A stretch of DNA of 11,334 nt, from positions 1 through 11,334 of the forward strand of contig JACMKY010000695.1 of assembly GCA_014379925.1 (NCBI GenBank), in the 5' to 3' direction. The notes below the pieces were generated by a model. The model was not told where the DNA came from. It was given only the letters and a program-made list of their open reading frames with translations, and ran no database searches. Source of the stretch: Cytophagales bacterium (GTDB lineage Bacteria > Bacteroidota > Bacteroidia > Cytophagales > ES-bin-26). How positions within the stretch are numbered: position 1 is the first letter of the stretch; each line of letters opens with the position of its first letter. Below are positions 1-6,481 of the stretch, in pieces. A program made the position numbers and the translations under genes.

Positions 1-17
1 ACACAAAAACGACCCCT

Positions 18-302
18 ATGAAAAATTCATCCAACCAAACCGTGAATGCCAAACTGGCCCAAATCCTGGCCGACGCCGACGCGACAATTGCCGAAGCGGA
101 GGAGTACCTTTCCGTCAAAGGCGTCAAGTATTCCCTTTCCGAATGGGTGACCCTCAAGGAGTACACGCGTCGTTTTGGGTTAGAGAGCACGAACGTCGTT
201 TCCAACTGGATCGCCCGGGGCATCGTACCACCGGCCAATGTGCTGATCATTGAAGACCTTAATAACCTGAAACTGGTCAAGGCGGTGCCGTACAAGCCGT
301 AA
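18..302 (+). CDS. Small putative helix-turn-helix protein, function unknown
   Basis: A 94-residue protein that starts at the first ATG, 17 bases into the window. The N-terminal third (about residues 8-35) is rich in Ala, Glu and Asp and should form an amphipathic helix. From about residue 41 the pattern WVTLKEYTRRFGLES followed by VVSNWIARGIVPP resembles the DNA-binding helices of excisionase or MerR-like winged-helix proteins, where a tryptophan-containing second helix is followed by a GxxPP-type turn. It ends with a hydrophobic strand (VLIIEDLNNLKLVKAVPY). There is no signal peptide or membrane segment. The resemblance is from pattern only, and no named family is claimed. It is followed by a good terminator hairpin at 361-393, so it appears to end a transcript. 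What lies upstream is outside the window. The coding call is fairly secure; the function is a guess. Confidence 0.7.
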   Translation: MKNSSNQTVNAKLAQILADADATIAEAEEYLSVKGVKYSLSEWVTLKEYTRRFGLESTNVVSNWIARGIVPPANVLIIEDLNNLKLVKAVPYKP

Positions 303-360
303 AGACGCCAGGCGTTTAATTTGCGGCGGAAACGCCAAACGCAACGGGGTTTGATTACCG

Positions 361-393
361 GCCCGTCCCGGGTTGGGAGCGGGCTTTGTTCTT
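361..393 (+). terminator. Rho-independent-type terminator after the small HTH-like gene
   Basis: The arms GCCCGTCCC (361-369) and GGGAGCGGGC (375-384) pair with one bulged G around a 5-base loop and are followed at once by the T-rich run TTTGTTCTT. The orientation fits termination of the gene ending at 302. A weaker hairpin without a T tract (GGCGTTT at 311-317 with AAACGCC at 330-336) lies between them. Confidence 0.55.
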
Positions 394-463
394 CCATTCG
401 TCTCAGAACCGTACCGGTGGTTCATCGGTCATAAATCGGTGCTGATGGAATAATCGAAAACGC

Positions 464-498
464 AAAAGCCGCCTGACCGGGGTGATCAAGCGGCTTTT
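464..498 (-). terminator. Terminator of the tRNA-Leu transcript (possibly bidirectional)
   Basis: A perfect 9-bp inverted repeat, AAAAGCCGC at 464-472 and GCGGCTTTT at 490-498, encloses a 17-base loop. It lies 5 bases downstream of the tRNA 3' end on the minus strand and ends in TTTT on that strand. Because the arms carry A4/T4 at both ends, it could also stop plus-strand transcription. Confidence 0.65.
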
Positions 499-503
499 CG
501 GGG

Positions 504-587
504 TGCCGAAGGCGAGACTCGAACTCGCATGAGCTTACGCTCGCACGCCCCTGAAACGTGTGCGTCTACCAGTTCCGCCACTTCGGC
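504..587 (-). tRNA. tRNA-Leu, anticodon CAG
   Basis: The minus strand folds into a complete class II tRNA. The 7-bp acceptor stem GCCGAAG/CTTCGGC lies at 581-587 and 505-511, with discriminator A at 504. The D arm contains GGTAGA. The anticodon stem CACGT/GCGTG (with a closing T-G wobble) carries the loop TTCAGGG, giving anticodon CAG at 551-553. The long variable arm GAGC-GTAA-GCTC is typical of leucine tRNA, and the T arm is GCGAG-TTCGAGT-CTCGC. The next bases are CCC, so the 3' CCA is not encoded and must be added by CCA-adding enzyme. The tRNA has its own upstream promoter and downstream terminator, so it appears to be a single-gene unit although it follows the ABC exporter gene on the same strand. 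Confidence 0.96.
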
Positions 588-599
588 GCGGGGTGGCGG

Positions 600-631
600 C
601 AAAAATAGCGAAACTGTCTTTCCCCGCCAAC
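600..631 (-). promoter_or_regulatory. Bacteroidota-type promoter for tRNA-Leu
   Basis: On the minus strand TATTTTTG (607-600) matches the Bacteroidota -7 box TAnnTTTG exactly. GTTG (631-628) stands 20 bases upstream of it, at the spacing known for the -33 TTTG box. Transcription would begin a few bases before the tRNA 5' end at 587. The match to the known consensus is seen directly; activity is inferred. Confidence 0.55.
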
Positions 632-760
632 TACTTTCGCAAAGTTTATTTCGGGGTCGGACGGTCGATGGTTGGCAGTCAATGATCCACGGACCGTGAA
701 CGATCGTCCATCGCTGAAGGTACCACGCCACCTCCGCGAGCCGGATTCCGCAATTCGACC

Positions 761-2521
761 TTAGACCATTTCCTTGTACTGCATCCGGTGGAGTTGGGCG
801 TAGAAGCCGTCTTTTTGCAACAGTTCTTCGTGGGTGCCCGACTCCTTGATTTCGCCCCGGTCGAGGACAATGATCCGGCTGGCCTTCTGGATGGTGGAAA
901 GGCGGTGCGCGATCACGATGGAGGTGCGTCCCTTCATCAGCTTCTCGATGGCTTGCTGGATCATTTCCTCGGTCTCGGTGTCCACCGAGGAAGTGGCCTC
1001 GTCGAGCACGATGATTTTGGGATCGTAGACCATGGCCCGCACGAAGGAAATCAGCTGGCGTTGGCCCACCGACAGCGTGGCCCCGCGCTCCATCACGTTG
1101 TAATCGAAGCCGCCGGGCAGCCGCTCGATGAATTTCCGGGCCCCCACCAGTTCGGCCGCCTCGATTACTTTCGCGCGCGAGATGTCGGGGTTGCCCAGCG
1201 TGATGTTGCGTTCGATGGTGTCCGAAAAAAGAAACACGTCCTGCAGCACCACCCCGATCCGGCTCCGCAGGCCCCCCAGTTCGTATTCCAGAAGGTTGGT
1301 CCCGTCGATGGTGATGATGCCCCGGTTGATCTCGTAGAAGCGGCTCAGCAGGTTCACCACCGACGATTTGCCCGCGCCCGTCGCCCCCACCAGCGCCAGC
1401 GTTTCGCCCTGGTTGACGCGGAAAGAAATGTCTTTCAGCACGTAGTTCTCGTCGTTGTAGGCAAACCACACCCGGTCGAATTCTACGTTGCCCTTCAGGT
1501 CGTCGGGTTGGTGGGTGCCTTCGTTGACCACGAACTCCTGGCTGTCGAGCAGCTTGAGGATGCGGTCGGTGCTGACGATGCCCATCTGCAGGGTGTTGAT
1601 GCGGTCGGCGATCATGCGGATGGGTCGGAAAAACATGTTCAGGAACATGATAAAGGCCGTGAGCGTGCCCAACGTCGTCGTCTCCTCCAGCACGCTCCGG
1701 GTGCCGTACCACACCACCAGTCCCACGCCGGCGGCCCCGATCACGTCGGACACGGGATAATACACCGAATAATAAAGCACCGACCGGATGTTGGAGCGCC
1801 GGTGTTCCTCGTTGATCTCCCGAAACTTGTCGTACTCGGCTTTCTCGCTGTTGAATATCTGCACGATGCTCATCCCCGTGATGTGTTCCTGCACGAAGGC
1901 GTTGAGGTTGGCCACCGCCGCCCGCACCTCGTTGAAGGCATCCTTGACTTTTTCCTTGAACACGTAGGTACTGAGCAGCAGAAAAGGAATGGTGGAGAGG
2001 CTGATGAGCGTCAGCCGCCAGTCAATCCAGAACATAACGGCCAGGATCAACACCAACTGCAGGAAATCACCCGCGATGGCCGCGATGCCTTCGCTGAACA
2101 CGTCGGCCAGCGTCTCGATGTCCGATATGGTGCGGGTTACCAGCCGGCCGATGGGGGTATCGTCGAAGAACTTGAGCCGCAGGCGCAGGATTTTCTCGTA
2201 GAGCTGGACGCGGATATCGCGGATGATGTGCTGTCCCAGCCAGCTCGACAGGTACGTGTTGTAATACTGGGCGAAGGATTGCACTACCTGCAAGCCCAGC
2301 ATGAGCAGCAGCATGGCGGTGAGTCCCCGGTAATCACCCCGGGCGACGGGTCCGTCGAGGGCATACCGGATAAGAACGGGGGTGATGGGCGTGAGCAAGG
2401 CCGCCAGGACAATCAAAAAGACGAGGATGTAGAATTGCCGGTTGTAAGGCCGGATGAAAGTGACCAACCGCTTCAGGATGACTACGTCGAAAATCCGACC
2501 GCTTTTGCTTTCTTTGTCCAC
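761..2521 (-). CDS. MsbA-like ABC exporter (fused membrane and ATPase domains)
   Basis: A half-transporter of 586 residues, normal for this family, expected to work as an inner-membrane homodimer exporting lipid or hydrophobic compounds. The membrane domain (about residues 15-320) has six hydrophobic helices. The ATPase domain (about 343-586) has Walker A GATGAGKSS (379-387), Q-loop Gln427, signature LSVGQ (483-487), Walker B IIVLDE (503-508) and switch His539 in IAHRLST. Every motif needed for ATP hydrolysis is present. The substrate cannot be read from sequence; lipid A-core flipping (MsbA) and multidrug export are both possible. No ATG starts the frame. I chose GTG at 2521 because it gives the family-like start MDKESKSGRIFD and is preceded by a C/A-rich, leader-like stretch. 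TTG at 2611 (616 aa) and GTG at 2761 (666 aa) are alternatives; the last lies inside a repeat hairpin. The next gene on this strand is tRNA-Leu, under its own promoter. Confidence 0.93.
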   Translation of the reverse strand: MDKESKSGRIFDVVILKRLVTFIRPYNRQFYILVFLIVLAALLTPITPVLIRYALDGPVARGDYRGLTAMLLLMLGLQVVQSFAQYYNTYLSSWLGQHIIRDIRVQLYEKILRLRLKFFDDTPIGRLVTRTISDIETLADVFSEGIAAIAGDFLQLVLILAVMFWIDWRLTLISLSTIPFLLLSTYVFKEKVKDAFNEVRAAVANLNAFVQEHITGMSIVQIFNSEKAEYDKFREINEEHRRSNIRSVLYYSVYYPVSDVIGAAGVGLVVWYGTRSVLEETTTLGTLTAFIMFLNMFFRPIRMIADRINTLQMGIVSTDRILKLLDSQEFVVNEGTHQPDDLKGNVEFDRVWFAYNDENYVLKDISFRVNQGETLALVGATGAGKSSVVNLLSRFYEINRGIITIDGTNLLEYELGGLRSRIGVVLQDVFLFSDTIERNITLGNPDISRAKVIEAAELVGARKFIERLPGGFDYNVMERGATLSVGQRQLISFVRAMVYDPKIIVLDEATSSVDTETEEMIQQAIEKLMKGRTSIVIAHRLSTIQKASRIIVLDRGEIKESGTHEELLQKDGFYAQLHRMQYKEMV

Positions 2522-2928
2522 GGGGTGGGGGTAGGGGATGGTTGGTTGTTGGTTGCGGTCCGCCGCTGCGGTTGGTACGCCTGCCGTGATTACCTGGCTT
2601 TCTCTTTTCAAACGCCAACGTAAAACAACGGGTGAAAGTGCCGGTTTGGTGAAAGCAACACCGGGCAAATTTTTCCCTTCTTCCAGGGATTCTTCTTTCG
2701 AAAGGGCGGCTTTATACCCTAAGCAGTTTTTGCTTCTGCGCGTAGGTATGCCGCAGGCCACGCCTGCTTACCCGACGGCTCCGGCACGGCCAACGCATTG
2801 ATTTTAAATTTACCAACAAGAAAACACCGGTTTTATAGGCAACGCTTTTACTATTGACAACATCTTCGGTTCCAGCGACTGTTACCAACTCACCCAATGG
2901 CTCCCCGGCTCCACTGTCACAACGTCCC
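2522..2928. other. Divergent intergenic region between the ABC exporter and the hydrolase
   Basis: About 400 bp between two divergent genes, unless the exporter starts further upstream. Close to the exporter start the minus strand reads as C/A-rich leader-like DNA (about 2522-2560). A compact hairpin sits at 2745-2772 (listed separately). Towards the hydrolase the DNA becomes AT-rich (about 2800-2870). TACTATTG at 2849-2856 is one base away from the Bacteroidota -7 box, 72 bases before the hydrolase ATG, but no good -33 box is seen. I see no other gene. Confidence 0.5.
2745..2772. repeat. Short hairpin, repeat-like
   Basis: GCAGGC (2753-2758) and GCCTGC (2762-2767) form a perfect 6-bp stem on a CAC loop, flanked by GGTA (2745-2748) and TACC (2769-2772), which can extend the structure. 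It has the look of a dispersed intergenic palindrome. No second copy is present in this window. Confidence 0.4.
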
Positions 2929-4062
2929 ATGAAACTCATATTCTTCTTTAACCGAATCCTCCCTTGTATAGCAGTGCTGCTTCTTTGCTCAATGACCTCA
3001 TTCGGACAGGGAAGCGGCCCAACGAACGAGTATGCCAAAGCCAAAGAAATCATTGAGGACCTGGATAAGATTGTAGCCCCCAACGGGGTGCAGGAATCGT
3101 ATGAAATTACGATTGGCGGAGTAAAACAATGGGTCTTTGTTCGGGGGCAGGATAAAAACAATCCGATCATCCTGCTTGTGCACGGTGGCCCTGCCTCACC
3201 CATGGCACCGGTAACGTGGATGTTTCAGCGCCCAATAGAGGAGTATTTTACGGTGGTCAATTACGATCAAAGAGCCGCTGGCAAAACGTATGCTTCCAAC
3301 GATACCACCAACCTGGGTAAAACAATACGCATTGAGCACTACGTCAATGATGCCATTGAGTTAGCGGAGTTTATCAAGCGAAAATACGGCAAGGATAAAG
3401 TCATCTTGATGGGCCACAGCTGGGGTACCATTATCAGCATGAATACGGCACTTAAAAGACCCGATTTATTTTATGCTTACGTGGGCATTGGACAAGTCAT
3501 AAGCTCGAAAGATAACGAGAGACTGAGCTTCGAATACGCACTAAATCAAGCTACCAAACAAAAAAACGAAGTTGCGTTACGGGAGTTGCGCTCCATTGCA
3601 CTTTACCCGGGCAATCAGCCCATAACCAGGGAGAGAATCATTATTGCCAGAAAATGGCCGCAGCATTACGGAGGCTTGTCCGCTTATAGAACAAATTCAT
3701 TGTACTACTTCAACGCGCCGCTGCTCTCCCCTTCCTACACGGCTGATGACGCTGACGCAATAGATAAAGGTAGCCTGTTTACCTTAGGCCGTATTCTGCC
3801 GGAATTCTTGAATGTTGATTTTAAGCACGTAAAGTCGTTTCCCGTACCAGTATTCATGTTTATGGGTCGGCACGATTACACCACCCCGTCCGGACCTACG
3901 GATAGTTGGTTGAAACAGGTGAAAGCTCCGCTTAAAAAAGGGATATGGTTTGAAAACTCCGCTCATTTAATCCCATTGGAGGAGCCGGGCAAAATGCTCA
4001 TTACACTAATGAATGAGGTAAGACCCTTGACAACCAAAGCAGTGCGTAGAAGTAGAAAATAG
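2929..4062 (+). CDS. Secreted alpha/beta hydrolase, S33 (proline iminopeptidase-like) family
   Basis: A 377-residue protein starting at ATG 2929. An in-frame codon at 2854 would add 25 unrelated residues ahead of the obvious signal peptide, MKLIFFFNRI then a hydrophobic LPCIAVLLL core and cleavage near SFGQ. The mature part is an alpha/beta hydrolase. The oxyanion loop HGGP (85-88) and DQRAAGKT (113-120) match the DQRGxGxS region of peptidase family S33. The nucleophile is Ser164 in GHSWG, and Asp316 (GRHD) and His346 (NSAHLIP) complete a normally ordered catalytic triad. Family members remove N-terminal proline or other residues from peptides, or act as general esterases; the substrate is not determinable here. 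The export signal suggests a periplasmic or outer-envelope place of action. Base composition is lower in GC than its neighbours (27 of 60 GC at 3301-3360, 37 of 60 at 7021-7080), which hints at acquisition. It appears monocistronic. Confidence 0.9.
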   Translation: MKLIFFFNRILPCIAVLLLCSMTSFGQGSGPTNEYAKAKEIIEDLDKIVAPNGVQESYEITIGGVKQWVFVRGQDKNNPIILLVHGGPASPMAPVTWMFQRPIEEYFTVVNYDQRAAGKTYASNDTTNLGKTIRIEHYVNDAIELAEFIKRKYGKDKVILMGHSWGTIISMNTALKRPDLFYAYVGIGQVISSKDNERLSFEYALNQATKQKNEVALRELRSIALYPGNQPITRERIIIARKWPQHYGGLSAYRTNSLYYFNAPLLSPSYTADDADAIDKGSLFTLGRILPEFLNVDFKHVKSFPVPVFMFMGRHDYTTPSGPTDSWLKQVKAPLKKGIWFENSAHLIPLEEPGKMLITLMNEVRPLTTKAVRRSRK

Positions 4063-4205
4063 ACACTGTTGTTTCCTTCCCTTGCTCCTTGGACCGGGTG
4101 AAGCGGAAGGGTAGAGGCAGTACAGCTTACGGCGGGCGTGAAGAAGCCATTCATCGCAGGGGTTCTTCTTCCGTGGCCAATTGCCTGCCGCAACCAACCG
4201 CAGCA

Positions 4206-4247
4206 ACTCGGCGTCCCCGACTCGGCGTCCCCGACTAGGCGTCCCCG
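4206..4247. repeat. 14-bp tandem repeat, three copies
   Basis: The unit ACTCGGCGTCCCCG occurs at 4206-4219 and 4220-4233, and with one change (C to A at unit position 4) at 4234-4247. There are no spacers. A related 14-bp unit (11 of 14 positions the same, opposite strand) occurs in two copies at 9452-9483. The repeat lies in the gap between the hydrolase and truA, 10 bases before a hairpin element. Confidence 0.85.
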
Positions 4248-4257
4248 ACGGACCTTG

Positions 4258-4284
4258 CGAAGTAACGCGGCGAAGGCAGCCCAT
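4258..4284 (+). repeat. Hairpin element copy E, intergenic member of a dispersed family
   Basis: The sequence reads CGAAGTAACGC, then GGC-GAAG-GC, then AGCCCAT. It follows the same plan as elements at 8760-8780, 8940-8967 and (minus strand) 9312-9339: a conserved CGAAGKAACGC lead, a short stem-loop, then GCCCA. In this copy the central stem position is a G/A mismatch, so it is probably a decayed member. It is the only copy in the window outside the dead IS. Confidence 0.45.
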
Positions 4285-4330
4285 CAACGACCAACCAAAC
4301 ATCCCTTCTCCCCTTGACGATTGCCCGCGG

Positions 4331-5110
4331 CTAACCGGCTCCGTTGGTCACCACCCCCGCGGGATAGCGCACTTCGGTCAGGAACAAACCCTGCGGGGGT
4401 ACGGCCGGACCCGCCTGCCGGCGGTCTTTGGAAAGAACAATGCGTTCCACGTCCGCGGCGGTGGCCTGCCCCAACCCCACCGGCAACAACGTACCGACGA
4501 TGGCCCGCACCATGCCCCGCAGGAAACGGTCGGCCCGGATGCGGAACACGAGCAGGTCGGGCGGCCAGCAATCGGCTTTTACCTCCCAGTGCACCTCCGT
4601 AATCCGGCAGCGGAAGTGATTGACCTCCGTTTTTACCCGGCTGAAGCACTCGAAATCTTCGTGGTGCCGCAATACCCGGGCGGCCTCGTTCATCCAGTCT
4701 ACGCGCAGGGGCTTGGGATAGAAGTGGCACCGGTTGGTCAGGAAAGGATTCCGAACGGACGTAATCCGGTATTCGTAGCAGCGCGACTCGGCATCGAAGC
4801 GCGCGTGGACGCCGTCGGGTACGGGGAAAATATTCTTCACGGCGATGTCACTCGGCAGCAGGGCATTGAGGCGCAACACGACTTGGGAAAGGTTGTCCAG
4901 GGGAGCCGGCACGTCGAAGTGGGCAAACTGCTGCCAGGCGTGTACGCCCGTATCGGTGCGCCCGCTGCCGATCGTTTCGACGGGTTGCCGCAGCACCGTG
5001 CGCATGGCCGCGTGCAGTTCAGCTTGCACGGTGTGGGCGTTGGCTTGCACCTGCCAGCCGTGGTAAGCAGTGCCGTCGTAGGCTAATTCAATAAAGTACC
5101 GCGTGCGCAT
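4331..5110 (-). CDS. truA: tRNA pseudouridine(38-40) synthase TruA
   Basis: A 259-residue cytoplasmic enzyme that converts uridines 38-40 in the anticodon arm of many tRNAs to pseudouridine. The N-terminus MRTRYFIELAYDGTAYHGWQ is the standard TruA opening. SGRTDTGVHA carries the catalytic Asp53, and the second half has RCYEYRI and RFLRGMVRAIVGTLL, both conserved in the C-terminal TruA domain. The start at ATG 5110 aligns with the family; the frame stays open back to 5167, but those residues (NHPPGKGPRARVLVTFAG) are not TruA-like and overlap the opposite promoter region. The length is typical. It stands alone on its strand, divergent from the outer-membrane barrel gene and downstream-facing to the repeat-containing gap at 4063-4330. 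No damage is seen. Confidence 0.96.
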   Translation of the reverse strand: MRTRYFIELAYDGTAYHGWQVQANAHTVQAELHAAMRTVLRQPVETIGSGRTDTGVHAWQQFAHFDVPAPLDNLSQVVLRLNALLPSDIAVKNIFPVPDGVHARFDAESRCYEYRITSVRNPFLTNRCHFYPKPLRVDWMNEAARVLRHHEDFECFSRVKTEVNHFRCRITEVHWEVKADCWPPDLLVFRIRADRFLRGMVRAIVGTLLPVGLGQATAADVERIVLSKDRRQAGPAVPPQGLFLTEVRYPAGVVTNGAG

Positions 5111-5174
5111 CCCGGCAAAGGTAACCAAAACGCGGGCGCGCGGCCCTTTACCTGGCGGGTGGTTCAACTAACCT

Positions 5175-5207
5175 TTTCAGGAGGCGCGCGTAATAGGGCT
5201 AATTTCA
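5175..5207 (+). promoter_or_regulatory. Possible promoter of the outer-membrane barrel gene
   Basis: TTTC at 5175-5178 and TAATTTCA at 5200-5207 are 21 bases apart, close to the Bacteroidota TTTG / TAnnTTTG arrangement but imperfect at both boxes. The start codon at 5225 would follow after a very short leader. This is a weak call based on spacing and partial match. Confidence 0.3.
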
Positions 5208-5224
5208 ACCAAACAACATTTTTC

Positions 5225-5872
5225 ATGAAAAGCAATGCCGCAAAACTCGGTGCCCTTGGCCTCCTCATCCTCCTGCTATCCCCCGCGTTCCGGGCGCGGG
5301 CGCAGGGCAACCGAACGTGGGGGATTGGTCCGGAGTTGGGAGTCAATTTCGCCAAGTTCGGGCGGGATGCGCCCGACAACGACCTCAAGACGGGCGTAGT
5401 GGCCGGCTTCTCGGTGACGCACAGTGTAATCGACAACTTTGGCATCACGGCGAAAGCGTTGCTCACCCAGCGAGGGGCCAGATTTGAGAGCAGGATGGCC
5501 GGTGTGAGTCCGGTAACCACCAAAACCACCCTCAACTACCTGGAGATTCCCCTCCTGGCCCGCTTCTTTCTAAACAAGGACGGGAAGTTTCGCCCCAACC
5601 TGTTCGCCGGTCCCTCCTTCGGCTTTTTGTTCGGGGGAACCTACCAAACCGGCAGTGACGATGCGGTGAAGATCGAGAATTACAGGGACTTTCTTAACCC
5701 CTTTGATTTTGGCTTGACGGGAGGCCTGGGCCTGAACTACGAGGTGGCCACCGAAACGCGGTTGCTGCTCGATGCCCGCTACGTCTACGGATTGAGCAAC
5801 GTAAACAAGGCCGGTGACAATTACAACAACCAGGGCATCACCGTGAGCGTGGGCGTTTCGTTCGGATTCTAA
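5225..5872 (+). CDS. Outer-membrane beta-barrel (porin-family) protein
   Basis: A 215-residue exported protein. Starting at ATG 5225 it has a clear signal peptide: MKSNAAK, a long LGALGLLILLLSP core, and cleavage after ARA at residue 26. The mature protein is built of alternating hydrophobic/polar strands with Gly-rich turns (for example WGIGPELGVNFAKFG near the start and LLLDARYVYGLSNV near the end) and finishes in VSVGVSFGF, a terminal aromatic residue typical of barrels inserted by the BAM complex. This matches the PF13568-type outer-membrane beta-barrel proteins common in Bacteroidota, which are usually about this length with eight predicted strands. The precise role (structural, adhesion or small-solute passage) is unknown. 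The upstream in-frame codon at 5159 only adds residues before the signal peptide. The gene converges on doxX-like DNA with a shared hairpin terminator between them. Confidence 0.85.
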   Translation: MKSNAAKLGALGLLILLLSPAFRARAQGNRTWGIGPELGVNFAKFGRDAPDNDLKTGVVAGFSVTHSVIDNFGITAKALLTQRGARFESRMAGVSPVTTKTTLNYLEIPLLARFFLNKDGKFRPNLFAGPSFGFLFGGTYQTGSDDAVKIENYRDFLNPFDFGLTGGLGLNYEVATETRLLLDARYVYGLSNVNKAGDNYNNQGITVSVGVSFGF

Positions 5873-5883
5873 CGCCAAGCCGG

Positions 5884-5932
5884 AGCGGACCCAATCGGTG
5901 TGGTCTGGCAGACCCCACCATTTGGGTCCGCT
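5884..5932. terminator. Shared hairpin terminator between convergent genes
   Basis: A 49-base, nearly continuous hairpin. AGCGGACCCAA (5884-5894) pairs perfectly with TTGGGTCCGCT (5922-5932), and the inner GGTG/CACC and GGTCT/AGACC segments extend it to a GGC loop at 5907-5909. It lies between the stop of the barrel gene (5872) and the stop of the DoxX gene (5938) and can serve both. The plus-strand side is followed by a pyrimidine-rich stretch. Confidence 0.75.
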
Positions 5933-5937
5933 TCTCT

Positions 5938-6393
5938 CTACTTCACCCGTACTTTTCCCCGGCGCTGGCCCCGGGAAGACTTGAACAGCTTTTCGTCCAG
6001 GCTGAACCTTCCCGGCCCGATGAAGAGAAGACCCAGGAACGTAACGCCGGCTTCAATGGCGTGGGAGGCTCCGTTCAGGTCGTCGCCCCGGCTGAGGTGC
6101 GAGTTGGTGGCTACGACCATGGTAATGAGCAACAGCAGGCAGGACGGACGGAAGAACAATCCCAACAGCAGCAGCAGGCCGCCCCCGAATTCGGCAAAAC
6201 CCGCCATAAAGCCCCAGAACTGGGGCAGGAAGGTAATGCCGAACGCCGCCAATGATTCGCCGATTTTCTGCCAGTACGCGGGACCACCCGCCAATTTGGG
6301 ACCACCGTGTACCATGAACATCAGCCCGAGGCCGATCCGGAGGAGAAGCAATCCCGCATCGCGCAGCGGGTAAGCGTTGACAAGAAGTTTCAT
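5938..6393 (-). CDS. DoxX-family membrane protein
   Basis: A 151-residue inner-membrane protein of the DoxX/DoxD-like family (PF07681 type). With start ATG 6393 it opens MKLLVNAYPLRDAGLLLLRIGLGLMFMVHGGPKL, the characteristic first helix with RIxxGxxFxxHGxxKL. It then has a PQFWGFMAGFAEFGGGLLLLLGLFFRPSCLLLLITMVVA segment with the conserved AGxxEFxGGxxLxxG pattern, and a last helix near AGVTFLGLLFIGPGRFSLD. Four membrane spans are expected. Family members have been linked to quinone or thiol redox chemistry and to small-molecule export, but no function is fixed by this sequence. The C-terminus is short and basic (SSRGQRRGKVRVK). Upstream in-frame codons reach 6696 but run through the opposite gene and are not DoxX-like. 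The gene is divergent from the FtsX-like permease. Confidence 0.9.
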   Translation of the reverse strand: MKLLVNAYPLRDAGLLLLRIGLGLMFMVHGGPKLAGGPAYWQKIGESLAAFGITFLPQFWGFMAGFAEFGGGLLLLLGLFFRPSCLLLLITMVVATNSHLSRGDDLNGASHAIEAGVTFLGLLFIGPGRFSLDEKLFKSSRGQRRGKVRVK

Positions 6394-6427
6394 ATCAGGG
6401 TTTGAACGGGTGAGGGACGGGACAACT

Positions 6428-6458
6428 TTTTCTCCCCGCGAATTAACCACTAAATTTG
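6428..6458 (+). promoter_or_regulatory. Bacteroidota-type promoter for the FtsX-family permease
   Basis: TAAATTTG at 6451-6458 matches the -7 box TAnnTTTG exactly, and TTTT at 6428-6431 lies 19 bases upstream where the -33 TTTG box is expected. Transcription starting near 6463 gives a leader of roughly 20 bases to the TTG at 6482. This argues against the ATG at 6377 and the GTG at 6458 as start codons, because both would precede or overlap the promoter. Confidence 0.6.
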
Positions 6459-6481
6459 TGAATCCAAAAAACGGCATTCCC

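Noticed and set aside
18..302. Antitoxin or excisionase of a toxin-antitoxin pair or prophage
   Set aside because: The HTH-like pattern would allow it, but no toxin, integrase or partner gene is adjacent within the window and the upstream side is not visible.
661..715. Palindrome-rich stretch after the exporter stop (CGATGG at 666-671 with CCATCG at 708-713, and CACGG-A-CCGTG at 689-699)
   Set aside because: Possible terminator or repeat, but the stems are short, the inner palindrome has a one-base centre and no T run follows on the minus strand, so I do not call it.
486..1712. A 408-codon open frame running through the tRNA gene and the exporter
   Set aside because: Low-complexity Arg/Gly/His/Pro translation, and it crosses a complete tRNA. 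It is a frame shadow.
788..2623. A 611-codon open frame antisense to the ABC exporter
   Set aside because: It is the mirror of a high-GC coding gene. Its translation is rich in His, Gln, Asp and Gly with no domain, while the opposite frame has all ABC motifs.
4140..4181. Terminator after the hydrolase (GAAGAA and TTCTTC arms)
   Set aside because: The arms are short and AT-type with a long loop; too weak to call, although the hydrolase must end its transcript somewhere before truA.
4206..4247. CRISPR-like array
   Set aside because: Units are 14 bp and directly adjacent with no spacers, and no cas genes are present. The same applies to 9452-9483.
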